Shown here: positions 6,888 to 13,722 of the stretch, piece after piece
How the letters are laid out: each line of letters starts with the position of its first letter
Position numbering within the stretch: position 1 is the first letter of the stretch
From: Planctomycetaceae bacterium
GTDB taxonomy: Bacteria > Planctomycetota > Planctomycetia > Planctomycetales > Planctomycetaceae
Assembly (NCBI GenBank): GCA_016795125.1
Contig: JAEUIG010000179.1
Span: 1 to 18,349 of the forward strand
Direction: 5' to 3'
Length of the DNA stretch: 18,349 nucleotides
The notes under the pieces: model-generated
Seen by the model: only the letters and a program-made list of their open reading frames with translations
Told to the model about the DNA's origin: nothing
The model's database searches: none
Made by a program: the position numbers and the translations under genes

Positions 6888-7706
6888 ATGCACCGCGTTT
6901 CCCGGCTGTACATCGGATTGACGGTCGTCTGCCTTTCGATTGCCTGGCAGGCTCCCGCGGTTCATTCGCAGGACATGACCGTCTACACGACGATCTCCGT
7001 CCCTGTTGAAGGCGGGGCGTCGAAGCCGGTCGGGCGCAGCCTGACGTTGTTTCACGCTGGCAAAGTCTATGACTACATGGAAGATGCCGGCGAACTGGTG
7101 GTCTTTGAGCCGCAGGCCAGCCGGTTCGTGATCGTCAGCGGCAACTACGCCGGCACCCGTGTCGAATACAGCGAACTGAACCAGTTCCTGAAGGTCGCGC
7201 GGAACGAAATGCAGACGCTGCTGAACACGCCGGAAGGCGATCTCGGAGTACGACCGGACTGGCTGAAGTTCCAGCTGGATCCGCAATTCGAGGAATCGTC
7301 GGGCGGTGCTGATCGACTGACGCTGAGCAGTCCGGTGATGCGCTATGACGTGGAGACGGCCGCTGCTCCCGAGCCGGCCTGTGTCGAGCGGTATCTCGCC
7401 TACGCCGACATGGCGGCGCAGCTCAATTTCGTCCTGCACCCGGGATCGACGTTCCCCGACCCGCGTATCGCGCTCAACGCGACTCTCCGGCGGCAGGCGG
7501 TCCTGCCCCTGTCGGTCGAACTGACCAGCACGACCGACCGTCCGGTCAGGCTGCGTGCGAACCACAAGTTCCAGTGGGAACTGCAAAGCGCCGACAAGCA
7601 GCACATCCACCAGTGGGAACGGCTGCTGGAATCGAAACAGATCCGCTGGGTCAGTTTCCACGAATACCAGGAGCGATTGCTGGCCGATGTCCGGCGTGCA
7701 AAGTGA
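6888..7706 (+). CDS. Exported protein of unknown function (272 aa)
   Basis: The product begins with a clear Sec signal peptide (MHRVSRLYIGLTVVCLSIAW, then QAPAVHSQ with likely cleavage near residue 27-28). The mature part opens with DMTVYTTISVPVEGG and contains GRSLTLFHAGKVYDYMEDAG (50-69) and ELVVFEPQASRFVIVSG (70-86). No membrane helix follows, so it is probably periplasmic. I recall comparable secreted planctomycete proteins of unknown function but cannot name a domain. The start is supported by GGAGG at 6878-6882, 5 nt before the ATG. It is followed after about 155 nt by another exported protein that has its own promoter. Confidence 0.75.
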   Translation: MHRVSRLYIGLTVVCLSIAWQAPAVHSQDMTVYTTISVPVEGGASKPVGRSLTLFHAGKVYDYMEDAGELVVFEPQASRFVIVSGNYAGTRVEYSELNQFLKVARNEMQTLLNTPEGDLGVRPDWLKFQLDPQFEESSGGADRLTLSSPVMRYDVETAAAPEPACVERYLAYADMAAQLNFVLHPGSTFPDPRIALNATLRRQAVLPLSVELTSTTDRPVRLRANHKFQWELQSADKQHIHQWERLLESKQIRWVSFHEYQERLLADVRRAK

Positions 7707-7766
7707 AGCAGCGTCAGGGAATAGTGCAGTCTCTCTGGTCAGTTCGGCGCCGAACCGATGAGCCGG

Positions 7767-7814
7767 GTTCACGGAGTGACGTCGGTCGCCTAAAATGACC
7801 GGGTCGTTCACGGA
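7767..7814 (+). promoter_or_regulatory. Promoter with flanking 9-nt direct repeat
   Basis: TTCACG (7768-7773), 17-nt spacer and TAAAAT (7791-7796) form a sigma70-type promoter leading to the gene at 7863, with a predicted leader of about 60 nt. The nonamer GTTCACGGA occurs at 7767-7775, over the -35, and again at 7806-7814, just after the expected start site, in the same orientation. This suggests a possible paired regulator site. The TAAAAT box matches the one before the SufR-like gene. Confidence 0.45.
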
Positions 7815-7862
7815 CGCGAACGAGCCTGTCATAAACGCGATTGAAGAATCAGGGAGGCGGTA

Positions 7863-8660
7863 ATGCGAGCGGAACTTCTGAAGCTGGCGGTGATCTGTAC
7901 GGTGTTGCTGCCTGTCAACGTCTCCACGGGGGAGGATGCTCCCGCCGCTCCGCCGTTGATTCCGGTGAATCCTGAGGTGCAGTCAATCGTCGGCCGATCG
8001 GTTGGCGGCGAAGTTCCGGTCCGTCAGCGCAGGCCGCGTGTTGATCGTCAGGTCCAGCCGGCAGCCGCACAGGCCCCGGCCGTTTCCGATCCCTCCGCCG
8101 TGGACAATGGCGCGCCCCCGCCGGTTCCCATGGAGCCAGATGTTCCCGCGACGCCAGGTGCAACGCCGGCTCCGGCCGTCGTGACAAGTCCCCCCATCCC
8201 GTTTGCGCCTCAGTTCTCGGGGCCGAGCGCAATCCACAATCGGCTGCGGGCCAGGCGGCTGGCGCGCGTGCAGCAGATGCGTCGAGACGCAGAAGCCGCC
8301 GGCGACGCCCAGGGCGCTCAACGCGCCCAGTACCTGGAAGGCATGGTAAACCAGCTGCACGAGAAGGGCCTGTTCACATTCGGCCAGGAAGTGATGGGCG
8401 CGATTCAACAGGGAAAGATGAACGGCACGTCGATCTTCGGCGGCGGCTCTGCGTCCGCGCCTGCGTCGGCCTCGTCCGTCGAGCTGCCGGAAGCCGACCT
8501 GGGTGCGCCCGCCGCACTCCCGGGAACCGAGCTGGGTGAACCGGGTGCGTTGCCGGAATCGGACCTCGGCCCGCCTGCTCCGATTCCCGGCGGAGAGGCA
8601 GGCACGGCGCCGGAGGCCGCGGCGCAGCCGGCCCCAGAACTGCCGCCGGCATCGCCGTAG
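7863..8660 (+). CDS. Exported Pro/Ala-rich protein with C-terminal 11-residue repeats
   Basis: This is a 265-aa protein I cannot place in a family. It has an N-terminal signal peptide (AVICTVLLPVNVSTGEDA, cleavage around 23-25), a Pro/Ala/Val-rich low-complexity stretch (25-118) and a short helical, basic segment (124-185: NRLRARRLARVQQMRRDAE and following). The Gly/Ser/Ala/Pro-rich tail contains three tandem 11-residue units: LPEADLGAPAA (208-218), LPGTELGEPGA (219-229) and LPESDLGPPAP (230-240), followed by a decayed unit. It is probably envelope-associated. AGGGAGG at 7851-7857, 5 nt before the ATG, fixes the start. It has its own promoter and a strong terminator, so it appears to be a monocistronic unit. 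Confidence 0.75.
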   Translation: MRAELLKLAVICTVLLPVNVSTGEDAPAAPPLIPVNPEVQSIVGRSVGGEVPVRQRRPRVDRQVQPAAAQAPAVSDPSAVDNGAPPPVPMEPDVPATPGATPAPAVVTSPPIPFAPQFSGPSAIHNRLRARRLARVQQMRRDAEAAGDAQGAQRAQYLEGMVNQLHEKGLFTFGQEVMGAIQQGKMNGTSIFGGGSASAPASASSVELPEADLGAPAALPGTELGEPGALPESDLGPPAPIPGGEAGTAPEAAAQPAPELPPASP

Positions 8661-8674
8661 TTCGCGCCCGCTCC

Positions 8675-8703
8675 TTCTCATTCAACGCCGTCTGATCTAC
8701 GAT
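8675..8703 (+). promoter_or_regulatory. Candidate pgk promoter
   Basis: TTCTCA (8675-8680), 17-nt spacer, TACGAT (8698-8703); each box matches 4 of 6 consensus bases. The start site would fall near 8710, inside the first arm of the terminator hairpin that ends the upstream gene. The match is weak and is reported because no better pgk promoter is visible. Confidence 0.3.
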
Positions 8704-8707
8704 TCAG

Positions 8708-8732
8708 CGCCCGCACCTGTTGCGGGCGTTTT
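8708..8732 (+). terminator. Intrinsic terminator after the Pro/Ala-rich exported protein gene
   Basis: CGCCCGCA (8708-8715), a 5-nt loop, TGCGGGCG (8721-8728) and then TTTT give a perfect 8-bp GC-rich stem with a T-tract, the classic Rho-independent layout. It lies about 48 nt after the stop at 8660 and only 21 nt before the pgk start codon. Confidence 0.8.
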
Positions 8733-8753
8733 GTATTTCCCGGAGCCGAATCG

Positions 8754-9995
8754 ATGCAGAAACGCAGCATTGCCGACGTGGATGTGGCCGGAAAGACCGT
8801 CCTGATGCGGGTCGATTTCAACGTCCCGCAGGACTCCAGCGGCGCGATTACCGATGAACGCCGGATTCGCGAGGCCCTGCCGTCGATCCGCTCCGTCGTC
8901 GATCGTGGCGGCAAGCTGATCCTGATGAGCCACCTCGGCCGCCCCGACGGCAAGGTCGCTCCCGAGTTCAGTCTCCGGCCCTGTGCGACGCGGCTCGCGG
9001 AACTGCTCGGCAAACCCGTATTGTTCGCCAGTGACACTATCGGCGACGATGCCCATGCGCAGGCGAAATCGCTGAAAACAGCCGGCGTGCTGCTGCTCGA
9101 GAACGTCCGGTTTCATCCAGAAGAAGAGATCAAGGACAAGAAAGCCACGCTCGACCAGAAGTCGGCCAAAGACGCCTTCGCCCGCAAGCTCGCCGACCTC
9201 GCGGACATCTACTGCAACGACGCGTTCGGCACCTGTCATCGCGATAACGCGTCGATGCTGACAGTCCCGCAGCAGATGGGATCCAAGCCAAAAGTCGTCG
9301 GCTTCCTTGTCCAGAAGGAGATCCAATACCTGAGCCAGGCGATTGCTCGTCCAGTGCGGCCGTTCGTCGCGATCGTCGGCGGCGCCAAGGTCTCCAGCAA
9401 GATCGACGTGATCCGCGCCCTGCTGGGAATCTGCGATCGCGTGCTGATCGGCGGCGCGATGTCGTACACGTTCTCGCTGGCGCAGGGAGGCAAGGTCGGC
9501 GGCAGCCTCGTCGAGAAGGACAAGCTCGACCTCGCGAACGAACTGCTCGTCGCCGGCAAGGGCAAGCTTGAACTGCCGGTCGATACCCACGTCGGCAATG
9601 TCCGGTGGGATAGCGACTTCAAGCGGCTGGAGGAGATCAAGGAGCACCGCATCGTCCCCGCCGGCCAGGTGCCGGACGGTTTCGAGGGGTTGGACATCGG
9701 CCCTCAGACGGCGGCAAAGTACACGGAGTTCATCAAGGAATCGAAGACGGTCGTCTGGAACGGCCCGATGGGGGTCTTCGAATGCCCGCCGTTCGACGAG
9801 GGGACCCGCGCGGTCGCGCAGGCGATCGCCGATTCCCAGGCCACGAGCATCATCGGCGGCGGCGACAGCGCTGCCGCCATCGAACAGCTGGGCTTTGCCG
9901 ACCGGGTCACCCATGTCAGCACCGGCGGCGGCGCCAGCCTCGAAATGCTCGAAGGCAAGAAGTTCGCCGCCGTCGAAATCCTCGACAACGGGTAG
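8754..9995 (+). CDS. pgk: Phosphoglycerate kinase
   Basis: The 413-aa product catalyses transfer of the acyl phosphate of 1,3-bisphosphoglycerate to ADP (reversible) in cytoplasmic glycolysis and gluconeogenesis. Family motifs run in order: MRVDFNVP (18-25), MSHLGRPDGK (58-67), LLENVRFHPEEE (114-125), CNDAFGTCHR (154-163), IVGGAKVSSKI (207-217), WNGPMGVFE (335-343), IIGGGDSAAA (366-375) and VSTGGGASLE (388-397). These cover both the 3-phosphoglycerate-binding N-domain and the nucleotide-binding C-domain. It is slightly longer than the usual 390-400 aa because of an extra charged segment near 124-142 (KDKKATLDQKSAKDA). NDAFGTCHR has Cys where NDAFGTAHR is usual. It starts just after a terminator and ends 10 nt before an inverted-repeat element, so it is probably transcribed alone. 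Confidence 0.97.
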   Translation: MQKRSIADVDVAGKTVLMRVDFNVPQDSSGAITDERRIREALPSIRSVVDRGGKLILMSHLGRPDGKVAPEFSLRPCATRLAELLGKPVLFASDTIGDDAHAQAKSLKTAGVLLLENVRFHPEEEIKDKKATLDQKSAKDAFARKLADLADIYCNDAFGTCHRDNASMLTVPQQMGSKPKVVGFLVQKEIQYLSQAIARPVRPFVAIVGGAKVSSKIDVIRALLGICDRVLIGGAMSYTFSLAQGGKVGGSLVEKDKLDLANELLVAGKGKLELPVDTHVGNVRWDSDFKRLEEIKEHRIVPAGQVPDGFEGLDIGPQTAAKYTEFIKESKTVVWNGPMGVFECPPFDEGTRAVAQAIADSQATSIIGGGDSAAAIEQLGFADRVTHVSTGGGASLEMLEGKKFAAVEILDNG

Positions 9996-10005
9996 GCTGA
10001 ATGAC

Positions 10006-10191
10006 GGAACGCAGATTACGCAGATTGAAGAGTTCTGCGCAGATTCAAGACTCGCATCCACAGTCAGAATTCGTCGGCAAAGAACTTGGCGACTGTGCGA
10101 TTTCAGAGGTTGATTTGCCGAGGGGTTCGCAATGGTAAGTCAACATGATCTCATCTGCGTTAATCCGTTAAATCTGCGTCATCTGCGTTCC
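10006..10191. repeat. 186-nt inverted-repeat (MITE-like) intergenic element
   Basis: The left end 10006-10026 (GGAACGCAGATTACGCAGAT plus T) and right end 10171-10191 are reverse complements at 20 of 21 positions. The heptamer GCAGATT recurs as a direct repeat near the left end (10011, 10020 and about 10039), and matching ATCTGCGT units occur on the right (10153, 10172, 10181). A second inner inverted pair CACAGTC (10059-10065) / GACTGTG (10091-10097) suggests nested hairpins. No credible coding frame lies inside. It fills most of the 281-nt gap between pgk and trpB, which otherwise contains only the trpB promoter. Structure suggests a non-autonomous mobile or palindromic repeat; I see no target-site duplication that I would trust. 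Confidence 0.65.
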
Positions 10192-10208
10192 ATTCTGACT
10201 CGCGCGGA

Positions 10209-10238
10209 TTGACGCTCGCGCTTTGCGGCCCGCATAAT
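10209..10238 (+). promoter_or_regulatory. Candidate trpB promoter
   Basis: TTGACG (10209-10214), 18-nt spacer, CATAAT (10233-10238). The start site would be near 10245, giving a leader of about 32 nt. This is too short for a trp leader peptide or attenuator, and none is seen. Confidence 0.5.
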
Positions 10239-10276
10239 GCGCTGAGGCGATTTCTCTCGATTCACGGCGGAAAGTC

Positions 10277-11488
10277 ATGACCACTGCGACTGCGACCAGG
10301 AACGTTCCCGACGCCCACGGCCGGTTTGGCGAATTCGGCCGCAGGTTCGTCCCCGAGACGCTGATGCGCGCTCTCGAAGAACTCACGGATGAGTACGCCC
10401 GTGCCCGCGCCGATGCCGCGTTCCAGACGCAGCTCAAGCACCTGTTGCACACGTTTGTCGGCCGTCCCAGCCCGCTGTACTTCGCCGAACGGCTGACCGA
10501 GTACGCCGGCGGCGCACAGATCTACCTCAAGCGCGAGGACCTCAATCACACTGGCGCCCACAAGATCAATAATACGATCGGCCAGGCGCTGCTGACCCTG
10601 CGGATGGGGAAGAAGCGTGTCATCGCCGAAACCGGCGCCGGTCAGCACGGCGTCGCCACGGCTACGGCGTGCGCGCGGTTCGGGCTGGATTGCGTGGTCT
10701 ACATGGGCGAAGAAGACATCCGCCGGCAACGGCTGAATGTGTTCAACATGCGGACGATGGGGGCCGAAGTCCGCTCCGTGACGTCCGGCTCAAGGACGCT
10801 GCGCGATGCCATCAACGAGGCCATGCGCGACTGGATGGCCAGCGTGGGGACGACGCACTACATCCTCGGCTCGGTCGTCGGCCCGCATCCGTTTCCGATG
10901 ATCGTCCGCGATTTCCAGTCGGTCATCGGTCGCGAGGCTCGCGAGCAGTGCCTGGAATCGCTGGGCCGGTTGCCGGACGAGGTGATCGCCTGCGTCGGCG
11001 GCGGCTCGAACTCGGCCGGCATGTTCTATCCGTTCGTCGAAGACACGGCCGTCGCCCTCACCGGCGTCGAAGCCGGTGGACGCGGGCCGAAACCGGGCGA
11101 CCATGCCAGCACGCTCAGCTACGGCGTAAAAGGCATCCTGCATGGCACCTACAGTTACGTGCTGCAGGACCCGGACGGCCAGACGATGGACGTGCACTCG
11201 GTTTCTGCCGGACTTGATTATCCGGGCGTTGGCCCGGAGCACGCCTACTGGAAAGACTCCGGTCGCGTGCAGTACACGAACATCCGCGACGATGAGGCGC
11301 TGGCGACCTTTCAGCTCATGGCCAAGCGCGAGGGCATTCTCCCTGCCATTGAAAGCTCGCATGCCGTGGCCCACGCACTCAAGGCGGCGGCGAGGCGCGG
11401 AAAGGACGAGGTCGTCGTCGTCTGCCTGTCCGGCCGCGGCGACAAAGACGTCAACGAAGTCGCGCGACTGACCGGGCAGGAGATCTGA
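10277..11488 (+). CDS. trpB: Tryptophan synthase beta subunit
   Basis: The 403-aa product is TrpB, the PLP enzyme that condenses indole with serine to give tryptophan in the cytoplasmic alpha2-beta2 complex. Hallmarks are GRFGEFGRRFVPETLM (15-30), HTGAHKINNT with the PLP Lys K96, AETGAGQHGVA with E118 (equivalent of E. coli E109), the PLP-phosphate loop GGGSNS (241-246), SVSAGLDYPGVGPEH (308-322) and LSGRGDKD (384-391). Length is normal. These features match the standard TrpB1 type that pairs with TrpA. GGCGGAAAG lies just upstream of the ATG. The partner trpA is on the same strand but 1.4 kb downstream, beyond four small genes. Confidence 0.97.
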   Translation: MTTATATRNVPDAHGRFGEFGRRFVPETLMRALEELTDEYARARADAAFQTQLKHLLHTFVGRPSPLYFAERLTEYAGGAQIYLKREDLNHTGAHKINNTIGQALLTLRMGKKRVIAETGAGQHGVATATACARFGLDCVVYMGEEDIRRQRLNVFNMRTMGAEVRSVTSGSRTLRDAINEAMRDWMASVGTTHYILGSVVGPHPFPMIVRDFQSVIGREAREQCLESLGRLPDEVIACVGGGSNSAGMFYPFVEDTAVALTGVEAGGRGPKPGDHASTLSYGVKGILHGTYSYVLQDPDGQTMDVHSVSAGLDYPGVGPEHAYWKDSGRVQYTNIRDDEALATFQLMAKREGILPAIESSHAVAHALKAAARRGKDEVVVVCLSGRGDKDVNEVARLTGQEI

Positions 11489-11498
11489 GGGGGACGGA

Positions 11499-11693
11499 AT
11501 GCCGTCGATTCCGGTTGAAACGCAGCACCAGTTGCTTCAGCGAATTGCCGAAGCTATCGCGTCACGACCGGTTCCGCCGCTCGTCCGAACCTACACCTAC
11601 GCTGATGAATTCGACTGGGGGTACACGGTGCGCGCAGTAGGCGGTCTCTGGAATGACGGTCCGGCTCCGCCGATCACGACGGATTCGGCCTGA
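11499..11693 (+). CDS. Small hypothetical protein (64 aa)
   Basis: Unrecognised small protein beginning MPSIPVETQHQLLQRIAEAI (a likely amphipathic helix), followed by RTYTYADEFDWGYTVRAVGGLW and a Pro/Thr-rich end. It starts 10 nt after the trpB stop, preceded by a purine-rich GAGGGGGACGGA, and ends 6 nt before the next gene. Tight spacing suggests co-transcription with trpB. No signal peptide or membrane segment is present. Coding status rests on spacing and frame only. Confidence 0.5.
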   Translation: MPSIPVETQHQLLQRIAEAIASRPVPPLVRTYTYADEFDWGYTVRAVGGLWNDGPAPPITTDSA

Positions 11694-11699
11694 GGCGAC

Positions 11700-12041
11700 A
11701 TGATCTGGCTGACAACCGAGCAATTCCGGTTCGGGTTCCTCCGACTTATAGAATCCGCCCTGCGACATCCTGAGAGCGACCTGGAGTCCGAGGCCATGTG
11801 GATCGCCGCTGAGCCAGTCCCACGCGACGCCGTTGCACCGCCCTCCCGGTTTTGCGAGTTCGCTCCGAGCGAGATTAGGCTGGTTGCCGATTCCATGCAG
11901 GAATTCCACCGCCAGTTCAAGAGCCAGCTTAAACCCGAAGATGCGCTGTTCTCGGGGATCAGGGTTGCCGATCGCGCAGCGCGCAACTGGCAACGGTTCG
12001 CGGCCCATGTCGGTGCGCAGACGGCGTGTCCCGACGACTGA
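11700..12041 (+). CDS. Hypothetical protein (113 aa)
   Basis: I do not recognise this product. It begins MIWLTTEQFRFGFLRLIESAL and is mixed alpha/beta in appearance, with a helical amphipathic C-terminal half (ADSMQEFHRQFKSQL, RVADRAARNWQRFAAHV). It has no signal peptide. A GAGGCG lies 3-8 nt before the ATG, and the stop of the 64-aa gene is 6 nt upstream, so the two look translationally linked. Third-position A/T appears more frequent than in trpB, hinting at a different origin. It ends shortly before an internal promoter. Confidence 0.55.
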   Translation: MIWLTTEQFRFGFLRLIESALRHPESDLESEAMWIAAEPVPRDAVAPPSRFCEFAPSEIRLVADSMQEFHRQFKSQLKPEDALFSGIRVADRAARNWQRFAAHVGAQTACPDD

Positions 12042-12047
12042 GCCGCG

Positions 12048-12056
12048 TGCTATAAT
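12048..12056 (+). promoter_or_regulatory. Extended -10 promoter internal to the trp locus
   Basis: TGCTATAAT (12048-12056) is a perfect TATAAT preceded by the extended -10 TGn element, with no convincing -35, as is normal for extended -10 promoters. The start site would be near 12063, followed by a strong ribosome site GGGAGGGGAC before the ATG at 12089. It would drive the next two genes and possibly trpA. Confidence 0.6.
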
Positions 12057-12088
12057 GCTGCAGTGTACGATTCTCCGAGGGAGGGGAC

Positions 12089-12385
12089 ATGACCATCGCC
12101 GAAGCCCTTGCAGCTGCCGAACGAGAGCCTGGTCGCGCGTACCGATGCCAAGTGCATGGGAAGACGATCGAGGTCCGTCTCGTTCCCGATGCAGAGCAAG
12201 ATGACTCCGCTCCATTGCCGCGTGAGCGGCTGCTTACGAAATCACTTTGCGACGACGACATCATGCTGGATGCGTGGTGCGAGCTGCCGGAGCCGAAGTG
12301 GACGCGGCGGGTGCGCGCGACACGTCGTGAACGATTCATGCCTGACATTCCCGAGATCCCTCGCGATGACGCGGAGGCGGAATGA
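12089..12385 (+). CDS. Hypothetical protein (98 aa), first gene of an overlapping pair
   Basis: The 98-aa product is unrecognised. It begins MTIAEALAAAEREPGRAYRC, has a short predicted beta segment GKTIEVRLVP (24-33), and a second half with LCDDDIMLDAWCELPEPKW (53-71) and a basic patch TRRVRATRRERF (72-83). It ends in an acidic tail (PRDDAEAE). It has a strong Shine-Dalgarno (GAGGGAGGGGAC just before the ATG) and its own promoter. Its stop overlaps the start of the next gene as ATGA, so the two products are probably made together. Small size, charge and overlap are reminiscent of antitoxin-like or adaptor genes, but there is no sequence evidence for that role. Confidence 0.6.
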   Translation: MTIAEALAAAEREPGRAYRCQVHGKTIEVRLVPDAEQDDSAPLPRERLLTKSLCDDDIMLDAWCELPEPKWTRRVRATRRERFMPDIPEIPRDDAEAE

Positions 12386-12894
12386 TTTATGTTCAGCCTC
12401 GACGCGATGACCGGCTCGACCAAGGGTACATTATTCGCGGGTGTCCCCTGATTCAGATTGCCGACGATGCCTTTGTCGACTCTGACGACTTCGAAATCGC
12501 AACCGGCGTCGAGCGAGTTCTGGTGCTCACGCAGACGTGCGATCTGGCTCAGGAGAAAGTGACTCACGTTGTCGTGGCACTCGCGGTCCCAGCCGCAGAC
12601 ATCGTCGCTGGCGGCCAACTGAAGGCAGCGGACGTGCGGGGACCGGTCCGGGCAGGGCGAGTTTTTGGTTGGTACTTCCTCCCAAAAGACGATGCACTTT
12701 GCATACCGGAGCTGATTGTCGATCTACGCCAATTGCATACGGTTCCGCGTGCGATTTTGGATCAACTCTGTCGAAATGGAAATCGCGAAGCGCGCATCCA
12801 AACCCCCTATCGCGAACATCTCGCCAAGCACTTCGCCGACACCTACAGCCGCATCGGTCTCCCCGAACCCTACGCCACCGAACAACCTGCCTGA
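12382..12894 (+). CDS. Uncharacterised 'LTQTCDL' family-like protein (170 aa)
   Basis: The 170-aa product starts MIYVQPRRDDRLDQGYIIRGCPL and carries a strand-plus-motif VLVLTQTCDLAQEKV (46-60). A strand VVVALAVPAAD follows, then GWYFLPKDD (96-104), LIVDLRQLHTVP (111-122) and a helical C-terminus TPYREHLAKHFADTYSRIGLP (141-161). I recall this combination of a QTCDL motif, an LVDLR/VDF segment and a C-terminal 'PYRE-LA-FA' helix from uncharacterised bacterial proteins in accessory regions, but cannot name a domain. C53 and D54 are candidate functional residues. It overlaps the 98-aa gene by 4 nt (ATGA) with GGAGGCGGA before its start, and ends 18 nt before trpA. Its A/T content is visibly higher than that of the trp genes. 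Confidence 0.65.
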   Translation: MIYVQPRRDDRLDQGYIIRGCPLIQIADDAFVDSDDFEIATGVERVLVLTQTCDLAQEKVTHVVVALAVPAADIVAGGQLKAADVRGPVRAGRVFGWYFLPKDDALCIPELIVDLRQLHTVPRAILDQLCRNGNREARIQTPYREHLAKHFADTYSRIGLPEPYATEQPA

Positions 12895-12912
12895 AGCACG
12901 ACGCTCGTTTCC

Positions 12913-13722
12913 ATGCCCAAACCGATCTCCGAGACATTCTCCCGACTCAAGTCCGCCGGACGCATGGCCTTCATGCCGTTCGTCACGGCCGGCGATCCGG
13001 ACATGGCCGCGACGCAGTCGCTGCTGGCCGAACTGAGCGCCCGCAAGGTCGATCTCATCGAGGTCGGATTCCCTTACAGCGACCCGATCGCCGACGGGCC
13101 CGTCATCCAGGCCTCGTACACGCGGGCGCTCGGGAAGCACATCACCACGCAGGCCATTTTTGATGGCGTGGCGCGGCTCAAGGGCAGCACCTCTCCGCTG
13201 GTGGCGATGGTCTCCTATGCGATCGTCTTCCGCAGCGGGCCGAAGGATTTTCTGAATCGTGCACGGACGGCCGGGTTTTCCGGACTGATTGTGCCCGACC
13301 TGCCGGGCGACGAAGCGGCTGAGCTGTTCGCGCTGACCCGCGAGGCCGGCCTCGATCTGATCCAGCTCGTTGCGCCGACAACTCCGCCGGAACGGGTGCG
13401 CGAAATCCTGAAGCACTGCTCGGGCTTCGTCTACTGCATCGCCGTTTCCGGCACCACCGGCGCACGCGACTCGGTGGCCCCCGAACTGCTGCAGCAGCTG
13501 AAGTGGCTGCGCAGCGAAACGACCCTGCCGCTGTGCGTGGGTTTTGGCATCTCCCAGCCGGAGCACCTGGCGCCGCTCAAGGGGCTGGCCGACGGCGCGA
13601 TCGTCGGCTCCGCCATCGTCCGCAAGTTGCAGGACATCGCCGACGGCAAGCTCGCAGCCGATCAGGCGCTCCGCGATGTCGGCGAGTTTTCCGCACAGAT
13701 GCTGGCCGCCGCGAAACTTTGA
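12913..13722 (+). CDS. trpA: Tryptophan synthase alpha subunit
   Basis: The 269-aa product is TrpA, the TIM-barrel subunit that cleaves indole-3-glycerol phosphate to indole and glyceraldehyde 3-phosphate and channels indole to TrpB. Visible signatures are FMPFVTAGDPD (20-30), DLIEVGFPYSDPIADGPVIQ with catalytic E50 and D61 (E. coli E49 and D60), GLIVPDLP, the phosphate-binding loop SGTTGAR and VGFGIS. Length is standard. It begins 18 nt after the LTQTCDL-like gene with no clear Shine-Dalgarno, so its expression may depend on read-through and coupling from that gene. Its stop codon TGA (13720-13722) overlaps the first bases of a palindromic element. Confidence 0.97.
   Translation: MPKPISETFSRLKSAGRMAFMPFVTAGDPDMAATQSLLAELSARKVDLIEVGFPYSDPIADGPVIQASYTRALGKHITTQAIFDGVARLKGSTSPLVAMVSYAIVFRSGPKDFLNRARTAGFSGLIVPDLPGDEAAELFALTREAGLDLIQLVAPTTPPERVREILKHCSGFVYCIAVSGTTGARDSVAPELLQQLKWLRSETTLPLCVGFGISQPEHLAPLKGLADGAIVGSAIVRKLQDIADGKLAADQALRDVGEFSAQMLAAAKL

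Noticed and set aside
10006..10191. CRISPR-like array from the repeated GCAGATT / ATCTGCGT units
   Set aside because: Units are only 7-8 nt, irregularly spaced and arranged as inverted ends, with no regular spacers and no cas genes.
10239..10276. trp attenuator or leader peptide before trpB
   Set aside because: The predicted leader is about 32 nt with no Trp-rich small frame and no competing hairpins.
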